The position numbers and the translations under genes are program-made. From positions 1 to 64,000 of the forward strand of contig JALZUO010000009.1 in NCBI GenBank assembly GCA_023301565.1: a stretch of 64,000 nt of DNA. The letters run 5' to 3'. The notes beneath the pieces are model-generated. The model did no database searches, had not been told where the DNA came from, and saw only the letters and a list, made by a program, of their open reading frames with translations. Of the stretch, positions 19,966 to 30,103 are shown piece by piece (position 1 is the stretch's first letter; each line of letters opens with the position of its first letter). The DNA is from Oligoflexales bacterium (GTDB taxonomy: Bacteria; Bdellovibrionota_B; Oligoflexia; Oligoflexales; JALZUQ01).

Positions 19966-20562
19966 ATGTATTTGAAGCCATTCGGTAGCCCGGCAGAAAG
20001 ACAATTTATGTATAGAAAAACAATAAAGCCACTGCTATTAGCTCTTGCAATTTGCACGGCATTGCCGGCTTTGGCAAAGTTTTCTCTTCCACCGTCTCTT
20101 AGTCTTAGTGGAGACAATGGAGCCTATTTCATTCCAAAAAAGAAACCTTTTGAAATGGGTGCATACCTGAAAAAGTATCCAGGGCGTGTGTTTGCGGTCT
20201 ACTATGTTGATCCAGACGAGCGCGCAAAATCAGAACCACTCGAAAGCCTTCTTAAAAAAATAGATTATCCAGCTACGAAACTTCAACACCTTGTGATGAT
20301 CAACCTAAAAGCAGCGACGCTTCCTGGATGGCTCCTACGATCTATTATGTATAAAAGAGCAAAGAACGAAGTAGGTCGTTCTACTTATGTTATGGATAGA
20401 AAAAAAGTGCTGACAAAACCACCATACTCACTCCCGGACAACGCCTACTTCTTTGCTCTACTCAATAAAAAGCATGAAGTGATCTATTCGCATACCGGGC
20501 AAATGAGCAACGAAGAAGCTCAAAAAATTATGGGAATACTAGCCAAGGAAATTGCAAAATAA
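19966..20562 (+). CDS. YtfJ-like/thioredoxin-fold secreted protein
   Basis: Strong RBS aaggag before ATG 19966; signal peptide; RSTYVMDRKKVL..., FALLNKKHEVIYSHTGQMSNEEAQKIMGIL. Confidence 0.6.
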   Translation: MYLKPFGSPAERQFMYRKTIKPLLLALAICTALPALAKFSLPPSLSLSGDNGAYFIPKKKPFEMGAYLKKYPGRVFAVYYVDPDERAKSEPLESLLKKIDYPATKLQHLVMINLKAATLPGWLLRSIMYKRAKNEVGRSTYVMDRKKVLTKPPYSLPDNAYFFALLNKKHEVIYSHTGQMSNEEAQKIMGILAKEIAK

Positions 20563-22245
20563 ATGATGCAAACCTATGAAAAATTGCAACGAGCCACACG
20601 CTCTATCAAAAGTGCAAAAAGGCTCGCGCAGATTCTGCAAGAGTTTGGAAAACACGGGTTTGGTACGCTGATTGAGCGCATGGGCTTGGCAAAATACGTG
20701 GGAATAAAAGGGCCTGCTCTATCGATCGAGGGTGGAATTGAAAAAGACCACATGCAAAGGGTCGGTCAAAGGCTCACCAGCGCACTGCAAAACCTCGGGC
20801 CAGCTTTTGTAAAGCTCGGTCAAATCTTAGCAACTAGAAAAGATATCTTACCGGAGCAAATTACCAAAGAACTATCGTCTCTACATTCTAACGTAAGATC
20901 ACTTCCGTGGAAGGCCATCGAAGAAGAGCTCAACCACAACCTGCCTGACTGGAAAACAATCTTCAAAGAAATCAAGCAGGAGCCTCTTGCAGCGGGTAGC
21001 ATCGGCCAGGTTCACTCGGGAACTTTGCAAGACGGTCAAAGCGTAGTCATCAAAATCCGCCGACCTGCGATCAGAAGGCAAGTAAGACAAGACCTGGAGC
21101 TTATGACCTTGATAGCAGAGCTTATGGAACAGTACCTGCCTGACCTGCGCTACATGCGCCCATTAAGGACGATCAAAGAGTTTAGCCGCGGGCTGCTCAT
21201 CGAGCTAGACTTTTCCAAAGAGGCTGCGCACACAGAAAAGTTTCGCAAAAACTTTCGCGGCAACGAATTCGTACACTTCCCTAAAGTATACTGGGACTAT
21301 TCCAACGAGTCTGCACTCATCCTCGAACACCTCGACGGCGAGGTGCTTTCGCAAAACCCAGTCATAGAAGAAAGCAAAAGAAAAAGCATTGTAAAACATG
21401 GTTGTGAAATGTTCTTGCAAATGGCCTATATTGACGGCTTTGTGCACGGAGATCTGCACCCTGGAAACATGATGATCCTTAAAAATGGAAAAATTGGGGT
21501 ACTAGACGCTGGCGTCGCCGTGCTTTTTTCACAAAGCGCCAGAGAGTCTCTTGCCTGGCTTATGATGTCTCTTGTTCAAGAAGACTTTCAGTCAGCTGCC
21601 CTCGCCTACGCAGAACTTGTAGACCCAGGTCCCGATTTTGATATTGCTGCCTTCGAGCATGATGCTGCCAACATCATCAGTCCTTTGGTAGGCTTAGATC
21701 TTGGAAACGTCCCAACAGGTAAACTTATGTGGGAACTTGCTCGGCTAGGGGCTAAACATCAAGCTCCTTTTCCGGGAGATCTTATTTTGTTTTTAAAAAC
21801 TATTGCTACCTTTGATGCCATTGGCCGGAAACTAGACCCTGACTTTGATCTTCTAAAAACTTCTCAGATCTATGCAAAAAAAATTAGGCAGGAAATTTAC
21901 GGGGCTGATGAGTTTAAAAAACAAGGCCTTGTGATCGCTCGAGACTTAGGAAAGCTAGCCCGCTATGCACCGTTGCAGATCAGGCAGATCCTAAACGCAG
22001 CAGTTCGTGGCCAGCTCAAAGTACAAACAGAGCTGATAGGAGCTAGCCAGATCGGCCGCGATGTATCACGTGCCGGCTACTCAATTGCACTAGGCCTTTG
22101 TATGCTCGGTGTGATCCTAGCTACCGTGCAGCTAACTATCATGGTTGAAGATCAGCCGAGCTATCAGGGGCTCCCTGCCTCTCTATGGGTGGGTGGGTTT
22201 ATGAGCTTGGCATTGTTATGGCACCTACGTTCTCAATCGAAGTAG
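20563..22245 (+). CDS. ABC1/AarF/UbiB family atypical kinase
   Basis: LGPAFVKLGQILATRKDILPEQITKELSSL, EPLAAGSIGQVHSGTLQDGQSVVIKIRRP, IDGFVHGDLHPGNMMILKNGKIGVLDAG, C-terminal TM pair. Confidence 0.95.
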   Translation: MMQTYEKLQRATRSIKSAKRLAQILQEFGKHGFGTLIERMGLAKYVGIKGPALSIEGGIEKDHMQRVGQRLTSALQNLGPAFVKLGQILATRKDILPEQITKELSSLHSNVRSLPWKAIEEELNHNLPDWKTIFKEIKQEPLAAGSIGQVHSGTLQDGQSVVIKIRRPAIRRQVRQDLELMTLIAELMEQYLPDLRYMRPLRTIKEFSRGLLIELDFSKEAAHTEKFRKNFRGNEFVHFPKVYWDYSNESALILEHLDGEVLSQNPVIEESKRKSIVKHGCEMFLQMAYIDGFVHGDLHPGNMMILKNGKIGVLDAGVAVLFSQSARESLAWLMMSLVQEDFQSAALAYAELVDPGPDFDIAAFEHDAANIISPLVGLDLGNVPTGKLMWELARLGAKHQAPFPGDLILFLKTIATFDAIGRKLDPDFDLLKTSQIYAKKIRQEIYGADEFKKQGLVIARDLGKLARYAPLQIRQILNAAVRGQLKVQTELIGASQIGRDVSRAGYSIALGLCMLGVILATVQLTIMVEDQPSYQGLPASLWVGGFMSLALLWHLRSQSK

Positions 22246-22280
22246 CGCGTGCTAGAATACAGCTAGCATAAGGAGGCCAC

Positions 22281-23186
22281 GTGTCGTTTAGATTTTCTCA
22301 TATCAACTCACCAAGAGATTCCATTAAAATTAGGGTTGGCGAATACGGTGCTGACATCTCTTCTGCAAAAAGACGGTTTGTTTTTGTAAATGGCCGCAAC
22401 GAATGGATTGAAAAATACAGCCACATACCTGAAATTCTTAACTTAGATCCAGAGTCTGATTATTTATTGACCTGGGATCACCGTGGCCAAGGCGGCTCCG
22501 AAGGTGTGCAAAGCTACGTGCGAGATTACGACAATTACGCAGCCGACATGGCAACGATCATCGGCGATAAGCTTAGCGACAAACCCTATAAGATGATTTG
22601 CCACTCTATGGGCTGTCTGATCTCGGCAGTAGCTCTAGCAAAAAACCAGATAAGACCGGCCCAGATGGTCTGGAGCTCTCCGTTCTTTGCTTTACCTGCA
22701 ACCGTGCTGCCAAAATTTATTGTCATCCCTCTTTTATGGAGCGCAGAAAAGATTCGGCTGGGCAAAGTACGCGTAGACACAGACTATAAAGAAAACGATG
22801 GTTTTGAGCTCAACAAGCTTACGCATTGCAGGGAAAGATACGACGCCTACCAATGCCACGACTACAGAGACATGAAGACCACTTTAGGCTGGCTTTCTGC
22901 AAGCGCCCGAGCCCAGCAGTTTATTCGCATGCGCAGCTCAATAGATGCGATTGTAAGCTCTAGGGTTGGCATAATGTGTCTGGCTGGTACCAAAGAAAAG
23001 GTGGTAGGCATTCAAAGCCTGCAACGGTTCATGCGAGATATTAAGGAGAAATCCTCAGAAAAAACCAATCGCCTTAGCGGAGACCTTTACTGGATCAAGG
23101 GTGCTAAGCACGAACTGTTTAATGAAGAAGAGCTAATGCGTAAAGAAGCTCTGGACCATATCAAAGACTTTTTAGTTATTCGTTAA
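22281..23186 (+). CDS. Alpha/beta hydrolase, lysophospholipase/monoacylglycerol lipase-like
   Basis: TWDHRGQGGSEG, MICHSMGCLISAVALA (GxSxG variant HSMGC), GAKHELFNE; GTG start. Confidence 0.85.
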   Translation: MSFRFSHINSPRDSIKIRVGEYGADISSAKRRFVFVNGRNEWIEKYSHIPEILNLDPESDYLLTWDHRGQGGSEGVQSYVRDYDNYAADMATIIGDKLSDKPYKMICHSMGCLISAVALAKNQIRPAQMVWSSPFFALPATVLPKFIVIPLLWSAEKIRLGKVRVDTDYKENDGFELNKLTHCRERYDAYQCHDYRDMKTTLGWLSASARAQQFIRMRSSIDAIVSSRVGIMCLAGTKEKVVGIQSLQRFMRDIKEKSSEKTNRLSGDLYWIKGAKHELFNEEELMRKEALDHIKDFLVIR

Positions 23187-23266
23187 AAGAGAGTGATGGC
23201 AAAAAGCTAAAGTGTGATAAAATCTTCCTAAAAATATCAGCAATTTTCAGTTCACAGGGAGATTTT

Positions 23267-23803
23267 ATGAAGATCATCATCAGTGTGACTTTTTTGAGCC
23301 TTATGCTAGGTTGTAAGTCCTCAAACAACACTCTCCTTAGCGCCCTTCCAGATGTCACCGCCGGTGATGGTGCGCAGTGCTCCGAGAAACCCGTGGAACA
23401 AAAAACAAAATGCCGTGCAGAATCATCTGGTGCCTACCTAGGAGGAAGTGCAACGGACTGCAAGCTAAAAGGCAACGTATGGGTCCGCACCCTAAGCCTG
23501 GTGAACTGCACGTACAACTGCAACGGAAACTTTCAGCAGGGGTGTGTGCAAAAAACAAATGTAGAGTGTGAAAAGTCAGTCAACCATGTTTATGATGCCC
23601 AGATGGACTGGCCCTACTCTAGCAAAGAAGACTGTATGAGCGGAAAAAACACCCCCGACCCATCCCTCGTTTGCTTTATAAATGTCCCTAAAAACCACCA
23701 ATGTCCAGATGTAACTTTGTGCTGCAAAGAGCAGGAACAAAACAAAGGGAGCTCTACGCCATACAATTTTTTTCCGGGATCTGGGCCAAGCAGAGGTATC
23801 TAA
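23267..23803 (+). CDS. Cys-rich putative lipoprotein
   Basis: MKIIISVTFLSLMLGCKSS lipobox; many Cys residues. Confidence 0.7.
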   Translation: MKIIISVTFLSLMLGCKSSNNTLLSALPDVTAGDGAQCSEKPVEQKTKCRAESSGAYLGGSATDCKLKGNVWVRTLSLVNCTYNCNGNFQQGCVQKTNVECEKSVNHVYDAQMDWPYSSKEDCMSGKNTPDPSLVCFINVPKNHQCPDVTLCCKEQEQNKGSSTPYNFFPGSGPSRGI

Positions 23804-23805
23804 AA

Positions 23806-24852
23806 CTAGTCGCCAAGATTCATCGATTTTGCAAATAAACCACAAGCAAGTTTTGTATCATACATTGCAAATGGAGCCTCTTCGGGGCCTGATTGTTTGA
23901 TGGTTGCATAAACAAGATAGTCAGAGGCATCGGCATGGATTCCAGAAATTTCATAGAACCGTATGATTTCTTGGTGAGCGAGACTACGATCTATAATAGT
24001 ACCCCGCGCTCTACCGATATTTGCACCATAAATAGCAGGAACATTTGAAAGAAATGCATCTGTAACTTTGCCTGGTACATTTTTTGCGATACTTTCCCAA
24101 AACAAAGGGTCCATTAATTCCGATCTAGCATAGTAAACGTTATCATTCACATAAAGTTTTTTGACAATATCAAAACCCTTATCTGACAAAAACGACCATT
24201 CAAAATCTGGATTCAACACCACTTCCGCAAACTGTTTTCCGTCAACATCACCAACTAAAGAGTTAAAGGCTGTTGGTAACTTTTGTAACTGATATTCCAT
24301 CAAGCGACGAAATGCATATAGTCCCATCTTACCGACCTTATCCATCTGCTTGTTTGCTACCAAAGACTCGTGAACGTATTCATAGATTTTTTCGGAGTCA
24401 AAATTTTGCGACTGAGGAATACTCCCTTTTAAAATTGTTGACTTCTGGCTGGGAACTTCACCTTTAAGCAAGGATGCAAATTGTTTCGGGCTGTCGGCCG
24501 CAAGAAATAGAATTCGCCAAAAATAATGGTGAAAAAAGATAACATCGTCTGAGATATCCGTAAGCACAAGAGATCTGGCACCCTTGTAGCCAACTAAAGA
24601 GTAGCTTTGTACACTGCCTACCCCAACAAAAATATCTGACGATCCAGAGTAAGTCATATCAAAGGAAGCAGTTCCAGGCTCATTAGGAACTAGATACCCT
24701 GAATATGCCTCACCTTGGTTGCTTTCACCTATAAAGTGCGGGTGGCTGCGTATGTCTTCAAACATCCAGGTTCTAAGCTCTGCTCCTGAATTAGCTGCTA
24801 CAAGCTGAGGGGCTACAACAACAAAAAATAAAATTGAATATATAATTTTCAT
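23806..24852 (-). CDS. Hypothetical secreted protein
   Basis: Signal peptide MKIIYSILFFVVVAPQLVAAN; long intact ORF. Confidence 0.7.
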   Translation of the reverse strand: MKIIYSILFFVVVAPQLVAANSGAELRTWMFEDIRSHPHFIGESNQGEAYSGYLVPNEPGTASFDMTYSGSSDIFVGVGSVQSYSLVGYKGARSLVLTDISDDVIFFHHYFWRILFLAADSPKQFASLLKGEVPSQKSTILKGSIPQSQNFDSEKIYEYVHESLVANKQMDKVGKMGLYAFRRLMEYQLQKLPTAFNSLVGDVDGKQFAEVVLNPDFEWSFLSDKGFDIVKKLYVNDNVYYARSELMDPLFWESIAKNVPGKVTDAFLSNVPAIYGANIGRARGTIIDRSLAHQEIIRFYEISGIHADASDYLVYATIKQSGPEEAPFAMYDTKLACGLFAKSMNLGD

Positions 24853-24868
24853 GCTTGTATTTTAACAT

Positions 24869-24893
24869 AAAAAACCCCCAACGCGGGGGCCTT
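24869..24893 (-). terminator. Intrinsic terminator downstream of the serine protease gene
   Basis: Minus strand: GGCCCCCGCGTTGGGGGTTTTTT. Confidence 0.75.
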
Positions 24894-24913
24894 AACACCG
24901 TCTATTCTATAGT

Positions 24914-26335
24914 TTAACGAGTCTTTCTAACTTCGACCTTGAACCTAGTCTGCCCAGCCCTATCTAGCCTAGCCATAACCTCTTTGTACTTTTCATCAAG
25001 CTTTTGCACCGGACCACCCATGACCCATTGTGCATATTCCTTTACGTCTGTAGACCAAGAAGCTTCTGCGCAGCTAAGTCCACCTCTAGCCAGCCGAGAT
25101 GTCACGCCAACTAGCACTGGGTTGCCCTTTTTGAGAATAAAATTAGCACCACCTGAATCACCATAACAAATAGACTTAAGCTCATTCTCGTCGTCACTTC
25201 CTAAAGATATAAACTTTCCTTGTGTGTTATATGAGTCAAACTTCAGAGCAACTTGCCGAAGCGCAGGGACAGTACTACCCGTAGAGATTGCTCTTGCTCT
25301 TTTAAGCCGTGCGTTGGTCTCTCGAAACAGGCTTCTATAACCATTAGGGTCCGTATTCTCGTCTTCACGCATTTCTGCAAGCTTATTTTTCGCATCTAAA
25401 AGCCACTGCATCTCTGCTTCATAGCCGACTTTAACCATGTCATACTCTTCTTGTGACATAGATGCCTTTTTGGGCGGAAGGTCCATGTGCATTCCAAACC
25501 CGGCAGCTAAAACTTCTTGGTCAGGCTTTAAAAAATCATCTTCACCTGCAAGCTGCATGAACTTAATTGTAGTTGGAAGGTCGCTTCTTTTTACAAGCAA
25601 GCGTACTAAGGCTATATCACCAATGCTTACTTCATTTTCTTCAAAGTCAGGCTCCGATGGTGGCTGCATCAAAGTCAGTCCAAAACCAAATAGCTGAATG
25701 GAAGATTTTTTAAAGGCCTCTATAGCTTCTAGATACTTCTGGTACCTATCATAGTTACCCTGTAAAATTTCTCCCTCTCTGCGTTGGTAGTCATAAAAGC
25801 GTATGTCAGCCACGACGACACCTTCCATCACAGCCTGTTTGGGCGTATTCATAGCTATTTTAAGTGGCTTGCTAGCTTCTTCGATAGCTTGTTTTTCAGG
25901 ATCCGCTATCTCAACTGAAGATATTCTCTTTTGCGACTCAGCAAAACCCAAATCAAGAGTCTGTTTTTCGTTAAAGTTATGTGTGACCCTAGCAGTCATT
26001 GAAACTAGATCGACACAGTGCGTAGCAGTTAAAAGGTATACGGCTTCTTTGTCGGCACCGGGGATATCTATAAAGGTTCCAGAGCAACGCGCACCGCCAA
26101 TACCACTTTGAACCATCCCTAGGTAGCTGCCAGCTGTAAATTCACTGCTGACCTCGCCGTTGACCGTCTCAGCTAAGGGGACAATCTCTCCGCCCACCAC
26201 ATTTAGCTGGCTATCAGCTGGTGCGCCGCAACCAGTGAAGAGCAACCCGGCTCCTCCCAAAATACTTAGACACCCTAAAAATCCTTTTCTAACCAACGCC
26301 TTGCGCATAAACCTTTGCCCCCTTTGGTTCTTCAT
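24914..26335 (-). CDS. Trypsin-like (S1 family) serine protease lipoprotein
   Basis: Lipobox LLFTGCGA; TATHCVDL (His), IGDIALVRL (Asp), SICYGDSGGANF (Ser). Confidence 0.87.
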   Translation of the reverse strand: MKNQRGQRFMRKALVRKGFLGCLSILGGAGLLFTGCGAPADSQLNVVGGEIVPLAETVNGEVSSEFTAGSYLGMVQSGIGGARCSGTFIDIPGADKEAVYLLTATHCVDLVSMTARVTHNFNEKQTLDLGFAESQKRISSVEIADPEKQAIEEASKPLKIAMNTPKQAVMEGVVVADIRFYDYQRREGEILQGNYDRYQKYLEAIEAFKKSSIQLFGFGLTLMQPPSEPDFEENEVSIGDIALVRLLVKRSDLPTTIKFMQLAGEDDFLKPDQEVLAAGFGMHMDLPPKKASMSQEEYDMVKVGYEAEMQWLLDAKNKLAEMREDENTDPNGYRSLFRETNARLKRARAISTGSTVPALRQVALKFDSYNTQGKFISLGSDDENELKSICYGDSGGANFILKKGNPVLVGVTSRLARGGLSCAEASWSTDVKEYAQWVMGGPVQKLDEKYKEVMARLDRAGQTRFKVEVRKTR

Positions 26336-26450
26336 GGGTCTTTCCTGACCCTCAAGAAATCATTTCTTGGCTACTTGGTCAATTTCTTACATTTTGGTGT
26401 GTTTTCGTCAATTTTAATTTGGCTAGTTAGCCAAATTAAGAGGGTGAGAA

Positions 26451-27695
26451 CTATAACATACTAAGTATATTCGTTTTTATTTTTACTTCTTCGCATTCTA
26501 CTGCTGGATTACTAGCCAGTGTGACGCCTGAGCCAACCCCATAGATTCCTTTTTGAGTAGCCCAATCCATTTTTAGGCTGCGAATCAACACCCTGGAAGT
26601 AAGCTTCTTGTCTTCTGTGTCAAAAACGAAAAAACACCCCATAGATGGTCCTCGCTCCCGCGACTCTAGCTCTTCGATGGCCTTGCAAACCTCGGGCTTT
26701 GGAGCACCTGTGATTGATCCGGCCGGCAGCATAGAACAAAACAAATCGTGCAGACTAAATTCACTTTTAACCATCCCTTGGACGGTAGACTGCAGATGTA
26801 CGAGCGTGTCCAGTTCCAGCATCTTCTCTGGTTCTACAACCTTTAAACTCCCAGGCTTGCACAAAGGATAAAGGTCGTTGCGCATAAGGTCTGTAATCAT
26901 AGCGAGCTCTGCAGTATTTTTTTTGTAGTCTTTTTTTAGCTCTTCATGTGTCGCCGCCGTTCCTTTGATAGGACAAGCAAACACGTGGCCTCCCTCAATT
27001 TCGACAAAACTTTCTGGGGAAAAACTTACGACTGACTGACCAGCTAGGCTTTCGGAGCTTGCAAACACACAACCCTTTCCATCTTTTCCTCTGGCCCAAT
27101 GCGACAACAGCTCAGTCTGAAACAGGCGTTTTTGATCAGTATCCGCCTGAGCTTCAAACTGTCGAGAGCCACACTCTCTATAAGTCACGTTAGCCCACCG
27201 TAAAAGGTTTAGCTGGTAGTACCTTCCCGAGCGAATGTCTCTGTGAATGGAGCCCACCTTGGCAAAATACTCTGCATCTGTTTGATCAAACTCAATGTTG
27301 CAAACATAGCTTTGCGTCTTTTTAGCTGGCGTCAAAGAAACCGGGTCATGCAAACTCCAAAAACGACCTAGCCGCAAAAAACAAGCCGGGTCCGATTGCA
27401 CGAGGCTATAAGGAATATAAGGTATGTAACCACATAAATAACGCGCCTTAGACGATCCAAACCCACCCATCAAAGGTCTATTTAAAAAACACTCTGCATC
27501 CTTTAAGGTCAGCGGGCGTGCACGAAAAGCCAACGACAAGCTGCCATCTTTCACCAAAACCCACTTCGTTGGGTCAAGCGAAAAGCAGCCTGATACAAAC
27601 CTGTCGACAGGCAGTGCCGGGTACACCCCTTGAAAAAATGGCTTGTCTAACAGAGTTTCACTTCTCCAGTTAAATATTGCGTTTTCTACAGGCAA
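26451..27695 (-). CDS. pabB: Aminodeoxychorismate synthase component I / anthranilate synthase component I-like
   Basis: [77 protein letters not shown]. Confidence 0.9.
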   Translation of the reverse strand: MPVENAIFNWRSETLLDKPFFQGVYPALPVDRFVSGCFSLDPTKWVLVKDGSLSLAFRARPLTLKDAECFLNRPLMGGFGSSKARYLCGYIPYIPYSLVQSDPACFLRLGRFWSLHDPVSLTPAKKTQSYVCNIEFDQTDAEYFAKVGSIHRDIRSGRYYQLNLLRWANVTYRECGSRQFEAQADTDQKRLFQTELLSHWARGKDGKGCVFASSESLAGQSVVSFSPESFVEIEGGHVFACPIKGTAATHEELKKDYKKNTAELAMITDLMRNDLYPLCKPGSLKVVEPEKMLELDTLVHLQSTVQGMVKSEFSLHDLFCSMLPAGSITGAPKPEVCKAIEELESRERGPSMGCFFVFDTEDKKLTSRVLIRSLKMDWATQKGIYGVGSGVTLASNPAVECEEVKIKTNILSML

Positions 27696-27744
27696 TTCAT
27701 ACCATACGCAGTATCAAATTGGATTGAATTCGGGGTCTTTGTAT

Positions 27745-28605
27745 ATGAATCTCTCAACAAAATTTAAGAAAATAGGCGTTTTAGGTGCTGGGCAGATGGG
27801 AAGTGGCATTGCGCAGGTTTGTGCAGGCTGGGGCGCAAACGTGGTTGTAGTCGACTCGTCGCAAAGCCAACTAGAAAAATCGCAGGCAGGCATTCAGAAG
27901 TCCGCTAAAAAACTTCTGGACAAAGAGCGGATTTCTCCCGAGGCGCACGCTTCAATAGCAAGCAACCTGAGTTTTTCGACAGAACTAAAAGATTTTGCAG
28001 AATGTGACCTCGTCATAGAAGCAATTGTTGAAAATGAAAAAATCAAAGCAGAGGTGTTGGCGAAAATCTCACACCTTGTAAAAGAAGACTGCATCCTGGC
28101 TTCGAACACCTCTTCGATTCCGATCACGAGACTTGCAAGCGCAACCAATCGCCCAGAAAAGTTCATTGGCATGCATTTCATGAATCCAGTTCCAATCATG
28201 AAGCTTGTAGAGATCATCCCAGGAATGGCCACCGATGAAGAAGTAAAAAAAGATATCCGAGAGCTTGCAGTAGCATTTGGCAAAGAAGTGTCGATGAGCC
28301 AAGACTATCCTGGGTTTGTGATTAACCGAATATTGATGCCCATGATCAACGAAGCGTTTACCGCCCTCATGGAGGGCGTTGCTAGCCCGGAAGATATAGA
28401 CAAAGGGATGAAGTACGGGACCAACCAGCCTATGGGGCCGCTGGTTCTTGCTGACTTTATTGGATTAGATACTTGCCTAGCTATTATGGAAGTTCTCCAT
28501 GATGGCTTAGGTGATTCGAAGTACAGGCCCTGCCCCCTACTACGTAAGTACGTAGAAGCTGGCTTTCTCGGCCGAAAATCAGGCAAAGGTGTCTACAGTT
28601 ATTAA
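27745..28605 (+). CDS. hbd: 3-hydroxybutyryl-CoA / 3-hydroxyacyl-CoA dehydrogenase
   Basis: [77 protein letters not shown]. Confidence 0.95.
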   Translation: MNLSTKFKKIGVLGAGQMGSGIAQVCAGWGANVVVVDSSQSQLEKSQAGIQKSAKKLLDKERISPEAHASIASNLSFSTELKDFAECDLVIEAIVENEKIKAEVLAKISHLVKEDCILASNTSSIPITRLASATNRPEKFIGMHFMNPVPIMKLVEIIPGMATDEEVKKDIRELAVAFGKEVSMSQDYPGFVINRILMPMINEAFTALMEGVASPEDIDKGMKYGTNQPMGPLVLADFIGLDTCLAIMEVLHDGLGDSKYRPCPLLRKYVEAGFLGRKSGKGVYSY

Positions 28606-28630
28606 TACAGACTTTTAGTTGGAGTTGGGC

Positions 28631-29404
28631 ATGGAATTTTTAAATATTCAGTCAAAAAAACATGTATTTGAAGTAGAGATTGCCAGGCCAAAGGCACTCA
28701 ATGCTTTAAATCTTGGAGTACTAGAAGAGCTAGAGCAGGCCTTGACTCAGGTTACATCCGATCACCGCGTGGTGGTCCTTAAAGGGTCGGGGGAAAAAGC
28801 TTTTGTTGCAGGCGCAGACATCTCGGCTATGGTCAAACTAGATGAAGCTTCGGCCAAGGGTTTTTGCAGCTTAGGTCAGCGCGTTACCACAAAAATAGAA
28901 GCACTCGAGCAAGTTTGCATAGCCGTGGTCGATGGATTTGCACTGGGCGGGGGCTGTGAGCTTGCCCTTGCTTGTGACCTCGTTCTGGCTTCAGAAGAGG
29001 CCCGGTTTGGGCAGCCTGAGACTCTTCTCGGACTTATACCGGGCTTTGGAGGCACCCAAAGACTCGTGCGGCGAATTGGCCGAGCAAAGGCTATGCATAT
29101 GCTAACCACAGGAGCAAAGCTATCTGGGCTGGAAGCAGAAAAAGCTGGACTTGTTTCTGTTTGTGTACCCAAAGATCAGTTAAACGCAGTAGTCGAAAAA
29201 ACTGTAGGGAAAATACTTCAATCACCGCTTTCAGCCTTAGGTAGATGCAAAAAACTAAGCTTAGAAGCTGAATATAAAGAACTGAAAAATGGGCTTGAGC
29301 GTGAAAAAGACGAGTTTTCAAAACTGTTTTCTGGCCCGGAGGCCAAAGAGGGAATGCAGGCTTTTTTAGAAAAAAGAACGCCAAACTTTGCAGCAAAGCC
29401 CTGA
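28631..29404 (+). CDS. Enoyl-CoA hydratase/isomerase (crotonase family)
   Basis: EIARPKALNALNLGVLEELE, AFVAGADISAM, GFALGGGCELALACDLVLASEEARFGQPETLLGLIPGFGGTQRL. Confidence 0.95.
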   Translation: MEFLNIQSKKHVFEVEIARPKALNALNLGVLEELEQALTQVTSDHRVVVLKGSGEKAFVAGADISAMVKLDEASAKGFCSLGQRVTTKIEALEQVCIAVVDGFALGGGCELALACDLVLASEEARFGQPETLLGLIPGFGGTQRLVRRIGRAKAMHMLTTGAKLSGLEAEKAGLVSVCVPKDQLNAVVEKTVGKILQSPLSALGRCKKLSLEAEYKELKNGLEREKDEFSKLFSGPEAKEGMQAFLEKRTPNFAAKP

Positions 29405-29514
29405 ATCCGTTATAGTACGCGCAAGGTCTAGCAGGACTAAAATAAGTTCTAAAAACCGCCTCCTCATAAGCGGTTTCATGAGAACTTGCGTATGGTTAAA
29501 AGGAGAAAAAGCCT

Positions 29515-29982
29515 ATGATGGAAATTTTTACTAAATTGCAAAAAGATATCCAAAAGCTGCAAAAAACCGTTGAGAAGGAAACCAATCAATGGATGAAAAC
29601 AGCTAAGAAAGAACTGTCTAAAAAAGCAATTGAAAAAAGACGTAAAGAGATCAAAAAGATGCTCGGTGAAACTTACAAAGATTTTGAACCGACCGTCCAG
29701 AAGTACCTTAATACTGTCCAGTCTACAGCATTGAAAGCCAGCAAAGATTTTGAAAAGAAATTTAGCGGCAGCATTGCTAAAGCAAGCACTGCAATCAAAA
29801 AGGCGGGAGCCAGCTTTCAAAAGAAAAAACAGAAAGCAAAGCGCAAAGCCACAAAAAAGAAAACTGCGACACGTAAAAAAGCCACTACTAAGGTTAAAGC
29901 CGTAAAAAAAGTTACTAAAAAGGTAGCCAAGAAAAAAACAACTAAAAAGAAAGCCGCGCGCAAGACCAGCAAACGCTCCTAG
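29515..29982 (+). CDS. Histone H1-like Lys/Ala-rich protein
   Basis: C-terminal KKKQKAKRKATKKKTATRKKATTKVKAVKKVTKKVAKKKTTKKKAARKTSKRS; N-terminal helical region. Confidence 0.8.
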   Translation: MMEIFTKLQKDIQKLQKTVEKETNQWMKTAKKELSKKAIEKRRKEIKKMLGETYKDFEPTVQKYLNTVQSTALKASKDFEKKFSGSIAKASTAIKKAGASFQKKKQKAKRKATKKKTATRKKATTKVKAVKKVTKKVAKKKTTKKKAARKTSKRS

Positions 29983-30103
29983 CGAAGCTGACAAAAACCT
30001 AAACCCTGCTAAGACAACCCTAGAAGCCAAAGTTTACTTTTGGCAACTAACGGGCCTTAATAAGCCCACCGGCAAGAAGCGACCTTTTACTGTAAGGGCT
30101 CAC

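Noticed and set aside
29476-30030. 184-aa Phe/Leu-rich minus-strand ORF
   Set aside because: Artefact of reverse-complementing a Lys-rich (AAA/AAG) gene.
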